Of a stretch of DNA of 64,000 nt, positions 18,331-26,955 are shown piece after piece. The first letter of the stretch is position 1; every line of letters begins with the position of its first letter. This DNA is from Paracoccus marinus (lineage in GTDB: Bacteria > Pseudomonadota > Alphaproteobacteria > Rhodobacterales > Rhodobacteraceae): NCBI RefSeq assembly GCF_007018965.1, contig NZ_VJYZ01000033.1, forward strand, positions 248,001 through 312,000. The letters run 5' to 3'. The notes under the pieces are model-generated. The model made no database searches. It was not told the origin of the DNA and saw only the letters and a program-made list of their open reading frames with translations. Position numbers and translations under genes: made by a program.

Positions 18331-19497
18331 GTGGACGCGCAGGACCCATCCCGCCCGTCGCCGCCCGACCGGCTGGCGCCGTTCCGCGCTGATCTCGACT
18401 CGCTCGCGTCCAAGGGGCGCAGGCGCGCGCTGAGCGGGCGGGCGGGGGTGGATTTCGCGTCGAACGATTATCTCGGCCTTGCCGGGTCGGCGCGGCTTGC
18501 GGACGCGGTGCGCCGCGCGCTGGACGAGGGCGCGGCGGTGGGCGCGACCGGTTCGCGGCTGCTGCGCGGCAACGACGACTGGCACGAGGCGCTTGAAGCG
18601 CGGGCGGCCGGGTTCTTCGGGGCGGGGGCCGCGCTGATGTTCGGGGGCGGCTATGTCGCGAACCTCGCGCTGTTCGGCACCTTGCCGCAGACGGGCGACC
18701 TGGTGCTGATGGACGCGCTGTCCCATGCCAGCACGCGCGAAGGCACCCGCCTGTCGCGCGCGGCTGTCGCCGAGTTCCGCCACAACGACCCCGGCCACGC
18801 CGCCGATGTCATCGCCGACTGGCGGCGCGCGGGCGGCACGGGCGCGGTCTGGATCGCGGTCGAAAGCCTTTACAGCATGGACGGCGACCGCGCGGCGCTG
18901 GACGATCTGGCCGCGCTTGCGGACGAACACGGCTTTCTGGTCGTGGACGAAGCCCATGCGACCGGCATCTGGGGCGCGGGCGGGCGCGGGCTCGGCGCGC
19001 ATCTGGAAGGGCGCGAGAACTTCGTCTCGCTGCATACGCTGGGCAAGTCGCTGGGCGGATCGGGCGCGATCCTGTGCATGGCGCCCGCCTTGCGCGACTT
19101 CATGGTGAACCGCGCGCGGCCCTTCATCTTCGCGACCGCGCCCTCGCCCCTGGTCTGCGCGGCGGCGATCGAGGCGCTTGCGATGATCGGGGACGAGCCG
19201 TGGCGGCGCGAGGCGCTGCACGCCCGCGTGAACCTGATAGGTCGGGAACTCGCCGCCCGGCTGCCGCATCTTTCGCCCAGCGGCAGCCAGGTCGTGCCGC
19301 TGATCGTGGGGGGCGCGGCGGATACGATGGCGCTGGCCGCGGCATTGCAGGCGCGCGGCCTCGACGTGCGCGGCATCCGCCCGCCCACGGTGCCGCACGG
19401 CACCTCGCGGCTGCGGGTATCGCTGACGCTGAACGCGTCGGACGCCGACATCGTGACCCTTGTTCAGGCGTTGGAGGATTTGTGGCCCGCTTCGTGA
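18331..19497 (+). CDS. bioF: 8-amino-7-oxononanoate synthase
   Basis: PLP-dependent alpha-oxoamine synthase that joins L-alanine and pimeloyl-ACP/CoA in biotin synthesis. The 388-residue product shows the fold-type I landmarks DFASNDYLGLAG (about 46-57), the PLP-aspartate in VVDEAHATGIWG and the Schiff-base lysine in SLHTLGKSLGGSGA near residue 236. It uses a GTG start. Its 3' end overlaps the bioD start by 16 bases. Confidence 0.95.
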   Translation: MDAQDPSRPSPPDRLAPFRADLDSLASKGRRRALSGRAGVDFASNDYLGLAGSARLADAVRRALDEGAAVGATGSRLLRGNDDWHEALEARAAGFFGAGAALMFGGGYVANLALFGTLPQTGDLVLMDALSHASTREGTRLSRAAVAEFRHNDPGHAADVIADWRRAGGTGAVWIAVESLYSMDGDRAALDDLAALADEHGFLVVDEAHATGIWGAGGRGLGAHLEGRENFVSLHTLGKSLGGSGAILCMAPALRDFMVNRARPFIFATAPSPLVCAAAIEALAMIGDEPWRREALHARVNLIGRELAARLPHLSPSGSQVVPLIVGGAADTMALAAALQARGLDVRGIRPPTVPHGTSRLRVSLTLNASDADIVTLVQALEDLWPAS

Positions 19498-20108
19498 TTT
19501 CCGGCACCGGCACCGACATCGGCAAGACGGTGTTCGCGGCCGGGCTGACCGGCCTGATCGGCGCCGACTATTGGAAGCCGATCCAGACCGGCGTGACCCT
19601 TGGCGACAGCGACGCGCCGCGCGATGCGGGCTTCGTCGCCCGCATGACCGGCGCCCGCATCCACCCCGAGGCGGTGATCCTGCCCGAGCCGCTGTCGCCC
19701 CACCGCGCGGCCGAGCTTGCGGGCGTCACCATCGACCCCGCCGCGATCGACCCGCCCGACGCCGATCCGCTGGTGATCGAGGGGGCGGGCGGCGTTCTGG
19801 TCCCCGTCACCCGCGACCTTCTGTCGGCGGACCTGTTCGCGCGCTGGGGCATCCCGGTGATCCTGTGCGCGACGACCGGGCTTGGCACCATCAGCCACAC
19901 GCTGAGCGCGATCGAATCCCTGCGCGCGCGGGGCTGTCCGCTGCACGGCGTGGCCTTCATCGGCGACGACAACCCCGACAACATCGCGACCATCGGCCAG
20001 ATCGGCGGGGTGCGGGTGCTGGGCCGGCTTCCGCGCCTGCCGGACCTCACCCCCGAGGCGCTGGCCCGGGCCATGCGCGACAATTTCGACGCGGGGGATT
20101 TCGCATGA
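19482..20108 (+). CDS. bioD: Dethiobiotin synthetase
   Basis: ATP-dependent carboxylase that closes the ureido ring of dethiobiotin. The P-loop SGTGTDIGKTVFAAGL is at residues 7-22, and the second nucleotide-binding segment VIEGAGGVLVPVT lies near 98-110. The GTG start at 19482 (VARFVISGTG) is the only plausible initiation codon near the family N-terminus, so bioD begins inside the bioF 3' end. It gives 208 residues, the normal length, and overlaps bioA as ATGA. Confidence 0.93.
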   Translation: MARFVISGTGTDIGKTVFAAGLTGLIGADYWKPIQTGVTLGDSDAPRDAGFVARMTGARIHPEAVILPEPLSPHRAAELAGVTIDPAAIDPPDADPLVIEGAGGVLVPVTRDLLSADLFARWGIPVILCATTGLGTISHTLSAIESLRARGCPLHGVAFIGDDNPDNIATIGQIGGVRVLGRLPRLPDLTPEALARAMRDNFDAGDFA

Positions 20109-21349
20109 TCGACGGACCTGTCTGGCACCCCTTCACCCAGCACGCGACCGAGCCCGCCCCGCCCGTCGTCCACCGGACCGGGGGCGCGTATCTGCACACC
20201 GACCGGGGCCGGCTGATCGACGCGGTGTCCAGCTGGTGGGTCGTGACGCACGGCCACCGCCACCCGCCGATCATGGACGCGATCCGCGACGCGGCCGACC
20301 GGCTGGACCAGGTGATCTTCGCCGGGCTGACGCACGAGCCCGCCGAACGGCTTGCCGCCGCGCTGGTGCGGCTGGCGCCGGAAGGCTTGAGCCGCGTGTT
20401 CTATTCCGACAGCGGCTCGACCGCCGTCGAGGTCGCGCTGAAAATGGCGCTGGGATACTGGCGCGCCGCTGATCGCGGCGAGGCGCGCCACCGGATCGTC
20501 GTCATGGATCATTCCTATCACGGCGACACCATCGGCACGATGAGCGTGGGCGAGCGCGGGGTCTTCAACGCGGCCTACGGCCCGCTGATGTTCGACGTGG
20601 ACAGCATTCCGTTCCCGCAGGGCGACGGCGGGGCGACGCTGGATGCGTTCCGCGCGCTGGCCCAAGGCGGGCAAATCGCGGCGCTGATCGTCGAGCCACT
20701 GATCCTCGGGTCGGGCGGCATGTTGATGTACGACCCGGGCGTGCTGGCGGGCCTGCGGCAGATCTGCAACGACCACGGCGTCCTGATGATCGCGGACGAG
20801 GTGATGACGGGCTGGGGCCGCACCGGGCGGCTCTGGGCCTGCGATCACGCGGGCATCGCGCCGGATATCCTTTGCACCTCGAAGGGGCTGACCGGGGGCG
20901 CGGTGCCGCTGGCCGCGACGCTCGCCTGCGAAAAGGTGTATCAGGCGCATTATTCGACCGACCGCGCGCGGACCTTCTTTCATTCGTCCAGCTACACCGC
21001 CAACCCGATCGCCTGCGCGGCGGCGGTGGCGAACGTCGCGATCTGGGAAGCGGCCGGGATGCAGCCGGTGCTGGACCGGGTCGCCGCGATGCAGGCGCAG
21101 CGGCTGGCAGTCGTGGCGGCGCGGCCGGGATGGGAAAACCCGCGCCAGCTGGGCACCATCGCCGCGATCGACCTGACGGCGGCCGCAGGCGGCTATCTGG
21201 CGCAGGAAGGCCCGGCGATGCGGGCGCATTTCCTGGACCGCGGCGTGCTGCTGCGCCCGCTTGGGAACACCGTCTACGTCATGCCGCCCTATTGCGTGAC
21301 CGACGACGACATGGATGAAATCTGGGGCGCGATCGCCAGCTACCGCTGA
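20105..21349 (+). CDS. bioA: Adenosylmethionine-8-amino-7-oxononanoate aminotransferase
   Basis: PLP aminotransferase that uses SAM as amino donor to form 7,8-diaminopelargonate. The N-terminus VWHPFTQH is the family hallmark. SSWWVVTHGHRHP, the PLP-aspartate motif MIADEVMTGWGRTG and the lysine motif TSKGLTGGAVPLAA are present. The 414 residues match the family. It ends the bioBFDA operon. No gene for pimeloyl-moiety synthesis (bioC/H/G/Z) follows, as the next gene lies on the other strand. Confidence 0.95.
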   Translation: MIDGPVWHPFTQHATEPAPPVVHRTGGAYLHTDRGRLIDAVSSWWVVTHGHRHPPIMDAIRDAADRLDQVIFAGLTHEPAERLAAALVRLAPEGLSRVFYSDSGSTAVEVALKMALGYWRAADRGEARHRIVVMDHSYHGDTIGTMSVGERGVFNAAYGPLMFDVDSIPFPQGDGGATLDAFRALAQGGQIAALIVEPLILGSGGMLMYDPGVLAGLRQICNDHGVLMIADEVMTGWGRTGRLWACDHAGIAPDILCTSKGLTGGAVPLAATLACEKVYQAHYSTDRARTFFHSSSYTANPIACAAAVANVAIWEAAGMQPVLDRVAAMQAQRLAVVAARPGWENPRQLGTIAAIDLTAAAGGYLAQEGPAMRAHFLDRGVLLRPLGNTVYVMPPYCVTDDDMDEIWGAIASYR

Positions 21350-21353
21350 GGCG

Positions 21354-21391
21354 CAAAAAAAAGGGGCGGCGGGGTCGTCGCCCGCCGCCCC
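21354..21391 (-). terminator. Rho-independent terminator of the glutamate dehydrogenase gene
   Basis: An 11-bp perfect GC stem (GGGGCGGCGGG at 21363-21373 with CCCGCCGCCCC at 21381-21391) has a 7-base loop and, read on the minus strand, runs into a tract of T residues (the A run at 21354-21362). It serves the leftward gdh transcript. There is no T-run for bioA. Confidence 0.85.
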
Positions 21392-21407
21392 AAGAACCAA
21401 CCGACGT

Positions 21408-22835
21408 TTACAGCCCCAGCGAGTGGTAGCTTTCCGCGATCCGGCGGATCGACACCATGAAGCCCGCGGTCCGCAAATCGGGCACGCGCGAGTCGTTTTC
21501 CAGCTGCGTGTACATCTGCTGGAACGCGTTCCGCATCGTGTCGTCCAGACCCGAGCGCACCAGTTCAAGCTCGTTCGCGCCCGTGAGGTACCGCTGCTTG
21601 AACCCCGTCGACATCGTCCAGCCAAGACCGCGGTCGGCCGACAGCCGTTCCAGTTCCTCGACCAGCAGCCGGTGCCGGTCCTCTTCCTGGCGCCGTTCCA
21701 GCCGCCCGAACGAGATGTGGCTGAGGTTCTTGACCCACTCGAAGTAGCTGACGGTCACGCCGCCCGCGTTGGCGTACATGTCGGGAACGACGACCGCGCC
21801 GCGTTCGCGCAGGATCGCGTCGCCTTCGGCGGTGACGGGACCGTTCGCGGCCTCGACCACCAGCCTGGCCTTGACCCGCGCGGCGTTGCCTTCGTGGATG
21901 ACGGCCTCGAGCGCGGCGGGGATCAGGATGTCGCAGTCCAGTTCCAGCGCCTTCGAGCCGTCGGCGTCGTAGGTCGCGCCGGGGAAGTCCTTGACGCCGC
22001 CGGTCGCGCGCATGTGGGCGTGCAGGTCGGTGATGTTCAGCCCGTCGGGGTTCGTGACCATGCCGTCGCGTTCGGCGACCGCGACGATCTTGGCCCCGTC
22101 CTCCTGCGACAGGAACAGCGCCGCGTGGTAGCCCACGTTGCCCAGGCCCTGCACGACGATCCGCTGCCCGTCAAGCGAGCCGTCGAGGTTCGCGCGCTTG
22201 AGAAGGCTGGGCGTGCGGAACACCTCGCGCAGCGCGTACTGGACGCCGCGGCCGGTCGCCTCGACCCGGCCGGCGATCCCGCCCATGCCAAGGGGCTTGC
22301 CGGTGACGCAGCCGCGCGCGTCGATGTCTTCGGGGTGCAGGCGCTTGTAGGCGTCGGCCATCCACGCCATCTCGCGTTCGCCCGTGCCCATGTCGGGGGC
22401 GGGAACGTTCTGACTGGGCGAGATCAGGCGGCGGCGCGACAGCTCGTAGGTGAAGCGGCGGGTGATCTGTTCCAGCTCGCTTGGTTCCCACGCGCGCGGG
22501 TCGATCCGAAGCCCGCCCTTGGAGCCGCCGAACGGCAGTTCCACCAGCGCGCATTTATAGGTCATCAGCGCCGCCAGCGCCTCGACCTCGTCCTGGTCGA
22601 CGTTCATGGCGTAGCGGATGCCGCCCTTGACCGGCTCGTTGTGTTCGGAATGGACCGAACGGTAGCCGACGAAGGTCTGGATCTGCCCGCGCAGGCGCAC
22701 GCCGAACCGGACCGTGTAGGTCGAGTTGCAGACGCGGATCTTTTCGGCAAGCCCGGGCGGCAGGTCCATCAGGGCGACGGCCTGCGAGAACATTGAGTCG
22801 ACGGAATCGCGGAACGATCCTGCTGAGGTGGTCAT
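21408..22835 (-). CDS. Glu/Leu/Phe/Val dehydrogenase (glutamate dehydrogenase type)
   Basis: Oxidative deaminase or reductive aminase linking 2-oxoglutarate and glutamate. The 475-residue product has the substrate-lysine segments VKGGIRYAMNVDQDEVEALA and LPFGGSKGGLRIDP, the PAPDMGTGEREMAWMADAY segment, and an NAD(P) Rossmann motif VVQGLGNVGYHAALFL near residue 220. Closest in style to the NAD-linked class. I chose ATG 22835 because the conserved region starts close behind it. It stands alone and is ended by the hairpin at 21354-21391. Confidence 0.95.
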   Translation of the reverse strand: MTTSAGSFRDSVDSMFSQAVALMDLPPGLAEKIRVCNSTYTVRFGVRLRGQIQTFVGYRSVHSEHNEPVKGGIRYAMNVDQDEVEALAALMTYKCALVELPFGGSKGGLRIDPRAWEPSELEQITRRFTYELSRRRLISPSQNVPAPDMGTGEREMAWMADAYKRLHPEDIDARGCVTGKPLGMGGIAGRVEATGRGVQYALREVFRTPSLLKRANLDGSLDGQRIVVQGLGNVGYHAALFLSQEDGAKIVAVAERDGMVTNPDGLNITDLHAHMRATGGVKDFPGATYDADGSKALELDCDILIPAALEAVIHEGNAARVKARLVVEAANGPVTAEGDAILRERGAVVVPDMYANAGGVTVSYFEWVKNLSHISFGRLERRQEEDRHRLLVEELERLSADRGLGWTMSTGFKQRYLTGANELELVRSGLDDTMRNAFQQMYTQLENDSRVPDLRTAGFMVSIRRIAESYHSLGL

Positions 22836-23196
22836 GACGTGTCCTTGCGGATGAATTCGGTGGGCGCACGCTTGCACATGTCGGGCGCTGCGGAAAGCTT
22901 TGCCAGGCGGGCAATAAGCATGCATCTGCCGGCGAATGGCCGGTGGCGCCGGTGGTGGCGCTATCATCCGGGCTGCCCTTGGTGCCGGTCTGAAAGGCGC
23001 GGGCCAGACGATCGCGCCGGATCGCGGCGCGGCCGCAACAACTTGATCGGGTTGCGCGGGGCGCGGGTTCTCAACGCAGGGGCGATCGGGATATAAAGGT
23101 TTGATGAACCGGCGGAAGACGGGCGTTCGCGGCAACGCGCCGGGCCTTCCGCGACACGACACCAGCATGATGCTGCCCAACCGGACGAAGGATGAC
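22836..23196. other. Intergenic region between divergent gdh and I78 genes
   Basis: These 361 bases hold no gene that I accept. They must contain the gdh promoter (leftward) and the promoter of the small lipoprotein pair (rightward). Short GGTGGCGCCGGTGG-like direct and inverted repeats lie near 22940-22970. A frame open from 23101 (MMNRRKTGVRG...) leads into the lipoprotein, but the signal peptide and ribosome binding site place the real start at 23197. Confidence 0.6.
23068..23097 (+). promoter_or_regulatory. Candidate sigma-70-type promoter for the I78 gene pair
   Basis: TTCTCA (23068-23073) and TATAAA (23092-23097) are separated by 18 bases, in otherwise very GC-rich sequence. The -10 match is good and the -35 match is weak. 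It would give a leader of about 90 bases before the ATG at 23197. Confidence 0.35.
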
Positions 23197-23541
23197 ATGA
23201 TCCCCAGACTGATCGCCCTGGCGCTCGTCGCCGCGCCTCTTGCCGCCTGCGCGCCCGCGCCCGCACCCGTCGTCGCCCCGGTGGCCGTCACCGCGCCGGT
23301 CGTGCCGGTCACGCCGGTCACGGGCATCTCGGGGCTGGAGGAACGCCAGCCCGACGCCTGCCACGCCAAGGACTACACCGCCGCGCTGGGTCAGCCCGGT
23401 TCGGTCATCCCGTCGCTCGGGATCACCCGAAAATACCGCGTGGTCGAGTATCGCGGCATCGAGCCGCAGGAATACGACTCGCTTCGGATCGTGTTCCGGC
23501 TGGACCAGTCGGGCAACATCTACAATATCGACTGCGGCTGA
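23197..23541 (+). CDS. Small lipoprotein with I78-like domain
   Basis: The 114-residue product starts with a lipoprotein signal (MIPRLIALALVAAPLAACA; lipobox LAAC, Cys at about 18). A Pro/Val-rich linker follows, then a domain CHAKDYTAALGQPG ... NIYNIDCG, which resembles the I78 proteinase-inhibitor family (two cysteines, G-x-P loop, closing DCG). Start ATG 23197 is supported by GAAGGA upstream. The next gene encodes a clearer I78 protein, so the two are probably tandem paralogues that have diverged. Confidence 0.75.
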   Translation: MIPRLIALALVAAPLAACAPAPAPVVAPVAVTAPVVPVTPVTGISGLEERQPDACHAKDYTAALGQPGSVIPSLGITRKYRVVEYRGIEPQEYDSLRIVFRLDQSGNIYNIDCG

Positions 23542-23552
23542 AAGGTTTGACG

Positions 23553-23831
23553 ATGAAACGGCTTCTGCTTGCCCTTCCCTTCCTCGCGCTGGCCGGCTGC
23601 GTCGAGCCGGTGCCCCCGGTCACGCCCGAGGAACCGGACGCCGATCTTTGCAAGGCATCTGCGCTGCAGGGGCTGGTGGGCCAGCCCCGCACGGTCTTGG
23701 GCACGATGCTGCTGCCGGCCGGGTCGCGGGTGATCGAGCCGGGGCAGGCGGTCACGATGGACTACCGCGCCGACCGGCTGAACGTCGAGATCGGGACCGA
23801 TGACCGCATCTCGAAGGTCGGCTGTTACTGA
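23553..23831 (+). CDS. I78 family peptidase-inhibitor-like lipoprotein
   Basis: The 92-residue product has a lipoprotein signal (MKRLLLALPFLALAGC; lipobox LAGC, Cys 16). It is followed by the typical I78 layout: LCKASALQGLVGQPRTVL, then GSRVIEPGQAVTMDYRADRL and a closing VGCY. Members of this family inhibit serine proteases; the target here is unknown. ATG 23553 is preceded by AAAGG. It lies 11 bases after its paralogue and they probably share a transcript. Confidence 0.85.
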   Translation: MKRLLLALPFLALAGCVEPVPPVTPEEPDADLCKASALQGLVGQPRTVLGTMLLPAGSRVIEPGQAVTMDYRADRLNVEIGTDDRISKVGCY

Positions 23832-23890
23832 GGCGGCGGGCCAGTCCCAAGGGTCGCGGCGCACCGCCGTCCGCGACTTTCCACGCCACG

Positions 23891-23914
23891 AAGGGGCCGC
23901 GTTGCGGCCCCTTT
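23891..23914 (+). terminator. Perfect hairpin terminator after the I78 pair
   Basis: AAGGGGCCGC (23891-23900) pairs perfectly with GCGGCCCCTT (23904-23913) across a 3-base loop. Only a short T-run follows, so termination strength is uncertain. Confidence 0.65.
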
Positions 23915-23953
23915 GCCATTGATCGGGGCCGGGGCAGGTGTCACCTTGGCGTC

Positions 23954-24292
23954 ATGCTGATGTCCGTCCCCCCTTCCGGCCAGCCGCCGGTTCCCGAACA
24001 GATCGCCTTCGACCGGGCCGAGCTTTCGGTCATCCTGTCGATCTATGGCCGGATGGTCGCGGCGGGCGAGTGGCGCGACTATGCCATGTCGTTCCTGCGC
24101 GAGGTGGCGGTGTTCAGCATCTTCCGCCGGGCGGCGGAAACCCCGATCTACCGGATCGAGAAGCGGCCGAAGCTGCGGGCCGCGCAGGGGCAATACGCGG
24201 TGATCGGGATGGACGGGCGGATCCTCAAGCGCGGGCACGACCTCAGGGCCGTGCTGCGGGTGTTCGACGCCAAGATGATCCGCGCCGTCTGA
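23954..24292 (+). CDS. DUF2794 family protein
   Basis: The 112-residue cytoplasmic protein matches the alphaproteobacterial DUF2794 pattern: AFDRAELSVILSIYGRMVA, EWRDYAMSFLREVAVFSIFR, RIEKRPKLRAAQGQYAVIG and KRGHDLRAVLRVFDAK. Its function is unknown. It stands alone between the hairpin at 23891 and the convergent enoyl-CoA hydratase gene, 23 bases from the latter's stop. Confidence 0.88.
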   Translation: MLMSVPPSGQPPVPEQIAFDRAELSVILSIYGRMVAAGEWRDYAMSFLREVAVFSIFRRAAETPIYRIEKRPKLRAAQGQYAVIGMDGRILKRGHDLRAVLRVFDAKMIRAV

Positions 24293-24315
24293 CGGGGCTC
24301 AGGGTTTGGCGGGGC

Positions 24316-25119
24316 TTACGCCTCGGCCGGCTTGATCCGCGCCCCGCTGCCGTCGGCGAACGCCCGCAGGCGTTCCTTCGCGGCCTCTTGTGTGTTCACC
24401 ACGCCCGCGACGACCGATTCCGCATAGCCCGCGTCCAGCGCCGACATGTTCTGCATGTGCGAGATGGCCGAGCAGATGGCAAAGTTCGACAGCGGCGGGT
24501 TCCGGGCGGCGGCGCGGGCAAGCTCCATCGTCTTTGCCTCGCTGTCGTCGACCAGGTACTGGGCAAGGCCCACGTCCACCGCCTCATGCCCGCGATACAG
24601 GCGCCCGCTCAGCATCATGTCGATCATCCGCGCCTTGCCGATCAGGTCAGCCACCCGGATCGTCGCGCCGCCGCCCGTGAACAGGCCGCGCTGACCCTCG
24701 GGCAGGCCGAAATAGGTCGTCTGGTCCGCGACCCGGATATGGGCGGACGAGGCAAGCTCCAGCCCGCCGCCCACGACCGCGCCCTTGAGCGCCGCAATCA
24801 CCGGGACGCCGCCGTATTCCATCTTGTTGAACGCCTCGTGCCAGCGCAGGCAGACATGCATGAAGTCGGCGGCCGAGCGGTCCGCCTTCCAGTGTTCCAC
24901 CAGGTCCAGACCGGCGCAGAAATGCGTGCCCTCGGCCCGCAGGACGCAGGCGCGGACGCCCGACCGGGGCATGGTGGAAAAGACGTCGATCAGTTCCTCG
25001 ATCGTGGCCTCGTCCAGCGCGTTGCGCTTGGTCGGACGGTTGAGCGAGACGACGGCGATCCCGTCGTCGTCGACCGCGACGGTCAGGTTATGCAGGGTCA
25101 GGTCGGACAGCTGGCGCAT
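24316..25119 (-). CDS. Crotonase/enoyl-CoA hydratase family protein
   Basis: The 267-residue product is a member of the crotonase superfamily, which handles acyl-CoA thioesters. N-terminal [20 protein letters not shown] (about 22-41), the oxyanion-hole region [11 protein letters not shown], and [20 protein letters not shown] are all present. The second catalytic glutamate region reads [17 protein letters not shown]. The exact substrate cannot be told from the sequence. It begins 5 bases after the stop of the AEC transporter gene and may be co-transcribed with it. Confidence 0.9.
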   Translation of the reverse strand: MRQLSDLTLHNLTVAVDDDGIAVVSLNRPTKRNALDEATIEELIDVFSTMPRSGVRACVLRAEGTHFCAGLDLVEHWKADRSAADFMHVCLRWHEAFNKMEYGGVPVIAALKGAVVGGGLELASSAHIRVADQTTYFGLPEGQRGLFTGGGATIRVADLIGKARMIDMMLSGRLYRGHEAVDVGLAQYLVDDSEAKTMELARAAARNPPLSNFAICSAISHMQNMSALDAGYAESVVAGVVNTQEAAKERLRAFADGSGARIKPAEA

Positions 25120-25124
25120 CGGGA

Positions 25125-26051
25125 TCAGCCTTTCGTGATGGCGTGGATGACGGCGGGAACGGTCAGGATGCTGACCGCGGTCGAGATCAGGATCGCGGCG
25201 GATACGCGCTGCTCGGCCACGCGGAAATGGTGCGCGAGCATGTAGACGTTGCCCGCGACGGGCAGGGCGGCGGCCGCGATCATGACCCCGGCGGGGCCGG
25301 GCGGGACGCCGAACGCCCAGGCGGCAACCGCGACGGCGGCGGGGTGCAGGATCAGCTTTGCCGCGCTCAGCCATACCGCCGGGCCGACGCGGCCGACCGG
25401 CCGGGTGGTCAGCGAGGCGCCGATCGCGAACAGCGCGCCGGGGGTGGCGGCGGCGCCCAGCAGCGTCAGGAAATCGAGCGCGGGAGCGGGCAGCGGCAGA
25501 CGCAGCGCGGCCCAGGTCAGCCCCGCCGCCATTGATACGATCATGGGGTTGGTGACGACGCCCTTCAGCGCGGCCGTCAGCGCCCCCGGGCCGATCCGCC
25601 CGTGCCGCGCGGCGGCGATGATCAGCGTGATGAGCGTCGAGAACACGATCATGTCGATCGTCAGCACCATCAGCACCGGGCCGATCGCCCGCTCGCCCAG
25701 CAGCGCGACCAGCATCGGCACGCCGAGAAAGCCGGTGTTCCCGGTCATCCCCACATGCGCCTGCATCGCCGCATCGGCGAGCGGCTGCCCCGTCCGGCGC
25801 GACAGGGCGAAGCCCAACGCCCACAGCGCGCCCGAACCCGCCACGTAGGCCGCGACGAAGCGGGCATCGAACAGCGCGGGAAGGTCCAGCGTCGCGGCAA
25901 AGCGGAACAGCATCGCCGACAGCGCGAACCAGAAGACGAAGTGGGTCAGCCAGCGCGTCGCCTCGGCCGGGAAGAACCGCAGCTTGCCCGCGAGCCAGCC
26001 AAGGCCGATCAGCGCGAAGAACGGCAGCGTCTGCAGGAAGATCGCCAGCAC
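25125..26051 (-). CDS. AEC-family (auxin efflux carrier-like) transporter
   Basis: An inner-membrane permease of about ten helices with the family's inverted-repeat look: [20 protein letters not shown] at the N-terminus, the [20 protein letters not shown] crossing motif, and [16 protein letters not shown] in the second half. Bacterial members export or exchange organic anions such as malate or malonate; no substrate can be assigned. I chose GTG 26051, because GGGGAGGG lies about 7 bases upstream; a longer frame reaches 26114. Confidence 0.87.
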   Translation of the reverse strand: MLAIFLQTLPFFALIGLGWLAGKLRFFPAEATRWLTHFVFWFALSAMLFRFAATLDLPALFDARFVAAYVAGSGALWALGFALSRRTGQPLADAAMQAHVGMTGNTGFLGVPMLVALLGERAIGPVLMVLTIDMIVFSTLITLIIAAARHGRIGPGALTAALKGVVTNPMIVSMAAGLTWAALRLPLPAPALDFLTLLGAAATPGALFAIGASLTTRPVGRVGPAVWLSAAKLILHPAAVAVAAWAFGVPPGPAGVMIAAAALPVAGNVYMLAHHFRVAEQRVSAAILISTAVSILTVPAVIHAITKG

Positions 26052-26144
26052 CCGCCAGCCCTCCCCGCCCGTGCCCTCGGGTGGCACAGAACCAAATCGG
26101 ACGCCGGGCCGCAAGCGGTCGGGCGGTTCTCAGGCGCGCAGGAT

Positions 26145-26369
26145 TCAGGCGCGGCGGACGGTGAAGGCGCGGGCGCCGGGTTCGGACGGCTCGACCGAAA
26201 CCAGCTCGTGCCCGCCCTCGGCGCAGAAATGCGGCACGTCGATGACCGCCGCCGGGTCGGTGGCCACCAGCCGCACGGTCGCGCCCGACGGCAGCGGTTG
26301 CAGCGCCCTGCGCAGCCGCAGGACCGGCAGCGGGCACAGCAGGTGGCGGGCGTCGATGTCCACCGTCAC
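26145..26369 (-). CDS. TusA-family sulfurtransferase
   Basis: The small sulfur-carrier protein of about 74 residues has the family motif [14 protein letters not shown] (catalytic Cys in CPxP) close to the N-terminus and the typical [20 protein letters not shown]. Such proteins relay persulfide sulfur to tRNA thiolation or molybdenum cofactor enzymes. I prefer the GTG at 26369, one base after the DUF2478 stop. An ATG at 26411 would overlap that gene by 41 bases. The neighbourhood (DUF2478, mobA) suggests molybdoenzyme maturation. Confidence 0.82.
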   Translation of the reverse strand: MTVDIDARHLLCPLPVLRLRRALQPLPSGATVRLVATDPAAVIDVPHFCAEGGHELVSVEPSEPGARAFTVRRA

Positions 26370-26370
26370 G

Positions 26371-26883
26371 TCAGGCGGCGCGCGGCCGGGCGGCGGCGCG
26401 GCACCAGCCAAGCGCCGCGTCGGGCTCGACGGCCTGTGCCAGGTCGCCCGCGAAGTCGTCGAAGGCGGCGCGGAACCGGGGCGGGACCGCGACGATGACG
26501 GGGATGCCGTCCGCGAGCGCCTGCGCGATCAGGTCGCGGAAGCCGCCGCCCATCGCCTCGATCCGGCCGAACTTGTTGACGATGACCAGATCCGCGCCCC
26601 GCTCCAGCACCATCGCGGCCCGGCCCGCCGCGATGGCAAGTGCGCCGCCGTCCACCCGGCACCCCTGCGAGCCCGCGCCCAGCGACTGCGAGATCCGCAC
26701 GACCGGGCCGTCGCAACCCAGCACGGTCAGGTCCATGTCGCAGCTGCAATCCGCGCCCCGTTCGTGGTTGACCTGCACCGCGCCGGCAAGCCGCAGCCCT
26801 TCGGCGGCCAGCGTCGCGGCGATGTCGCCCAGCAGCAGGTCGGCGGCGCCGGGCGCATCGGAAAGGGTGATATGGGCGAGCAT
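26371..26883 (-). CDS. DUF2478 family protein (putative NTP-binding, molybdenum-linked)
   Basis: The 170-residue product matches the DUF2478 pattern: CDMDLTVLGCDGPVVRISQS, the cysteine-bearing LGAGSQGCRVDGGALA, and a NTPase-like ADLVIVNKFGRIEAMGGGFR segment. The family is commonly found near molybdate transport or molybdopterin genes; its reaction is unknown. It is transcribed divergently from mobA across 72 bases and is followed immediately by tusA. Confidence 0.82.
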   Translation of the reverse strand: MLAHITLSDAPGAADLLLGDIAATLAAEGLRLAGAVQVNHERGADCSCDMDLTVLGCDGPVVRISQSLGAGSQGCRVDGGALAIAAGRAAMVLERGADLVIVNKFGRIEAMGGGFRDLIAQALADGIPVIVAVPPRFRAAFDDFAGDLAQAVEPDAALGWCRAAARPRAA

Positions 26884-26955
26884 GGCGCGATCATAGGCGC
26901 GGCGCGCGGGCGCGGCAACGGTTGCGCCCGGCCCGCATCCGGGCAGGATGCGGGG

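Noticed and set aside
23101-23196. Upstream extension of the first I78-like gene (start at 23101 or 23104)
   Set aside because: It would bury the lipoprotein signal 32 residues inside; the GAAGGA site supports ATG 23197.
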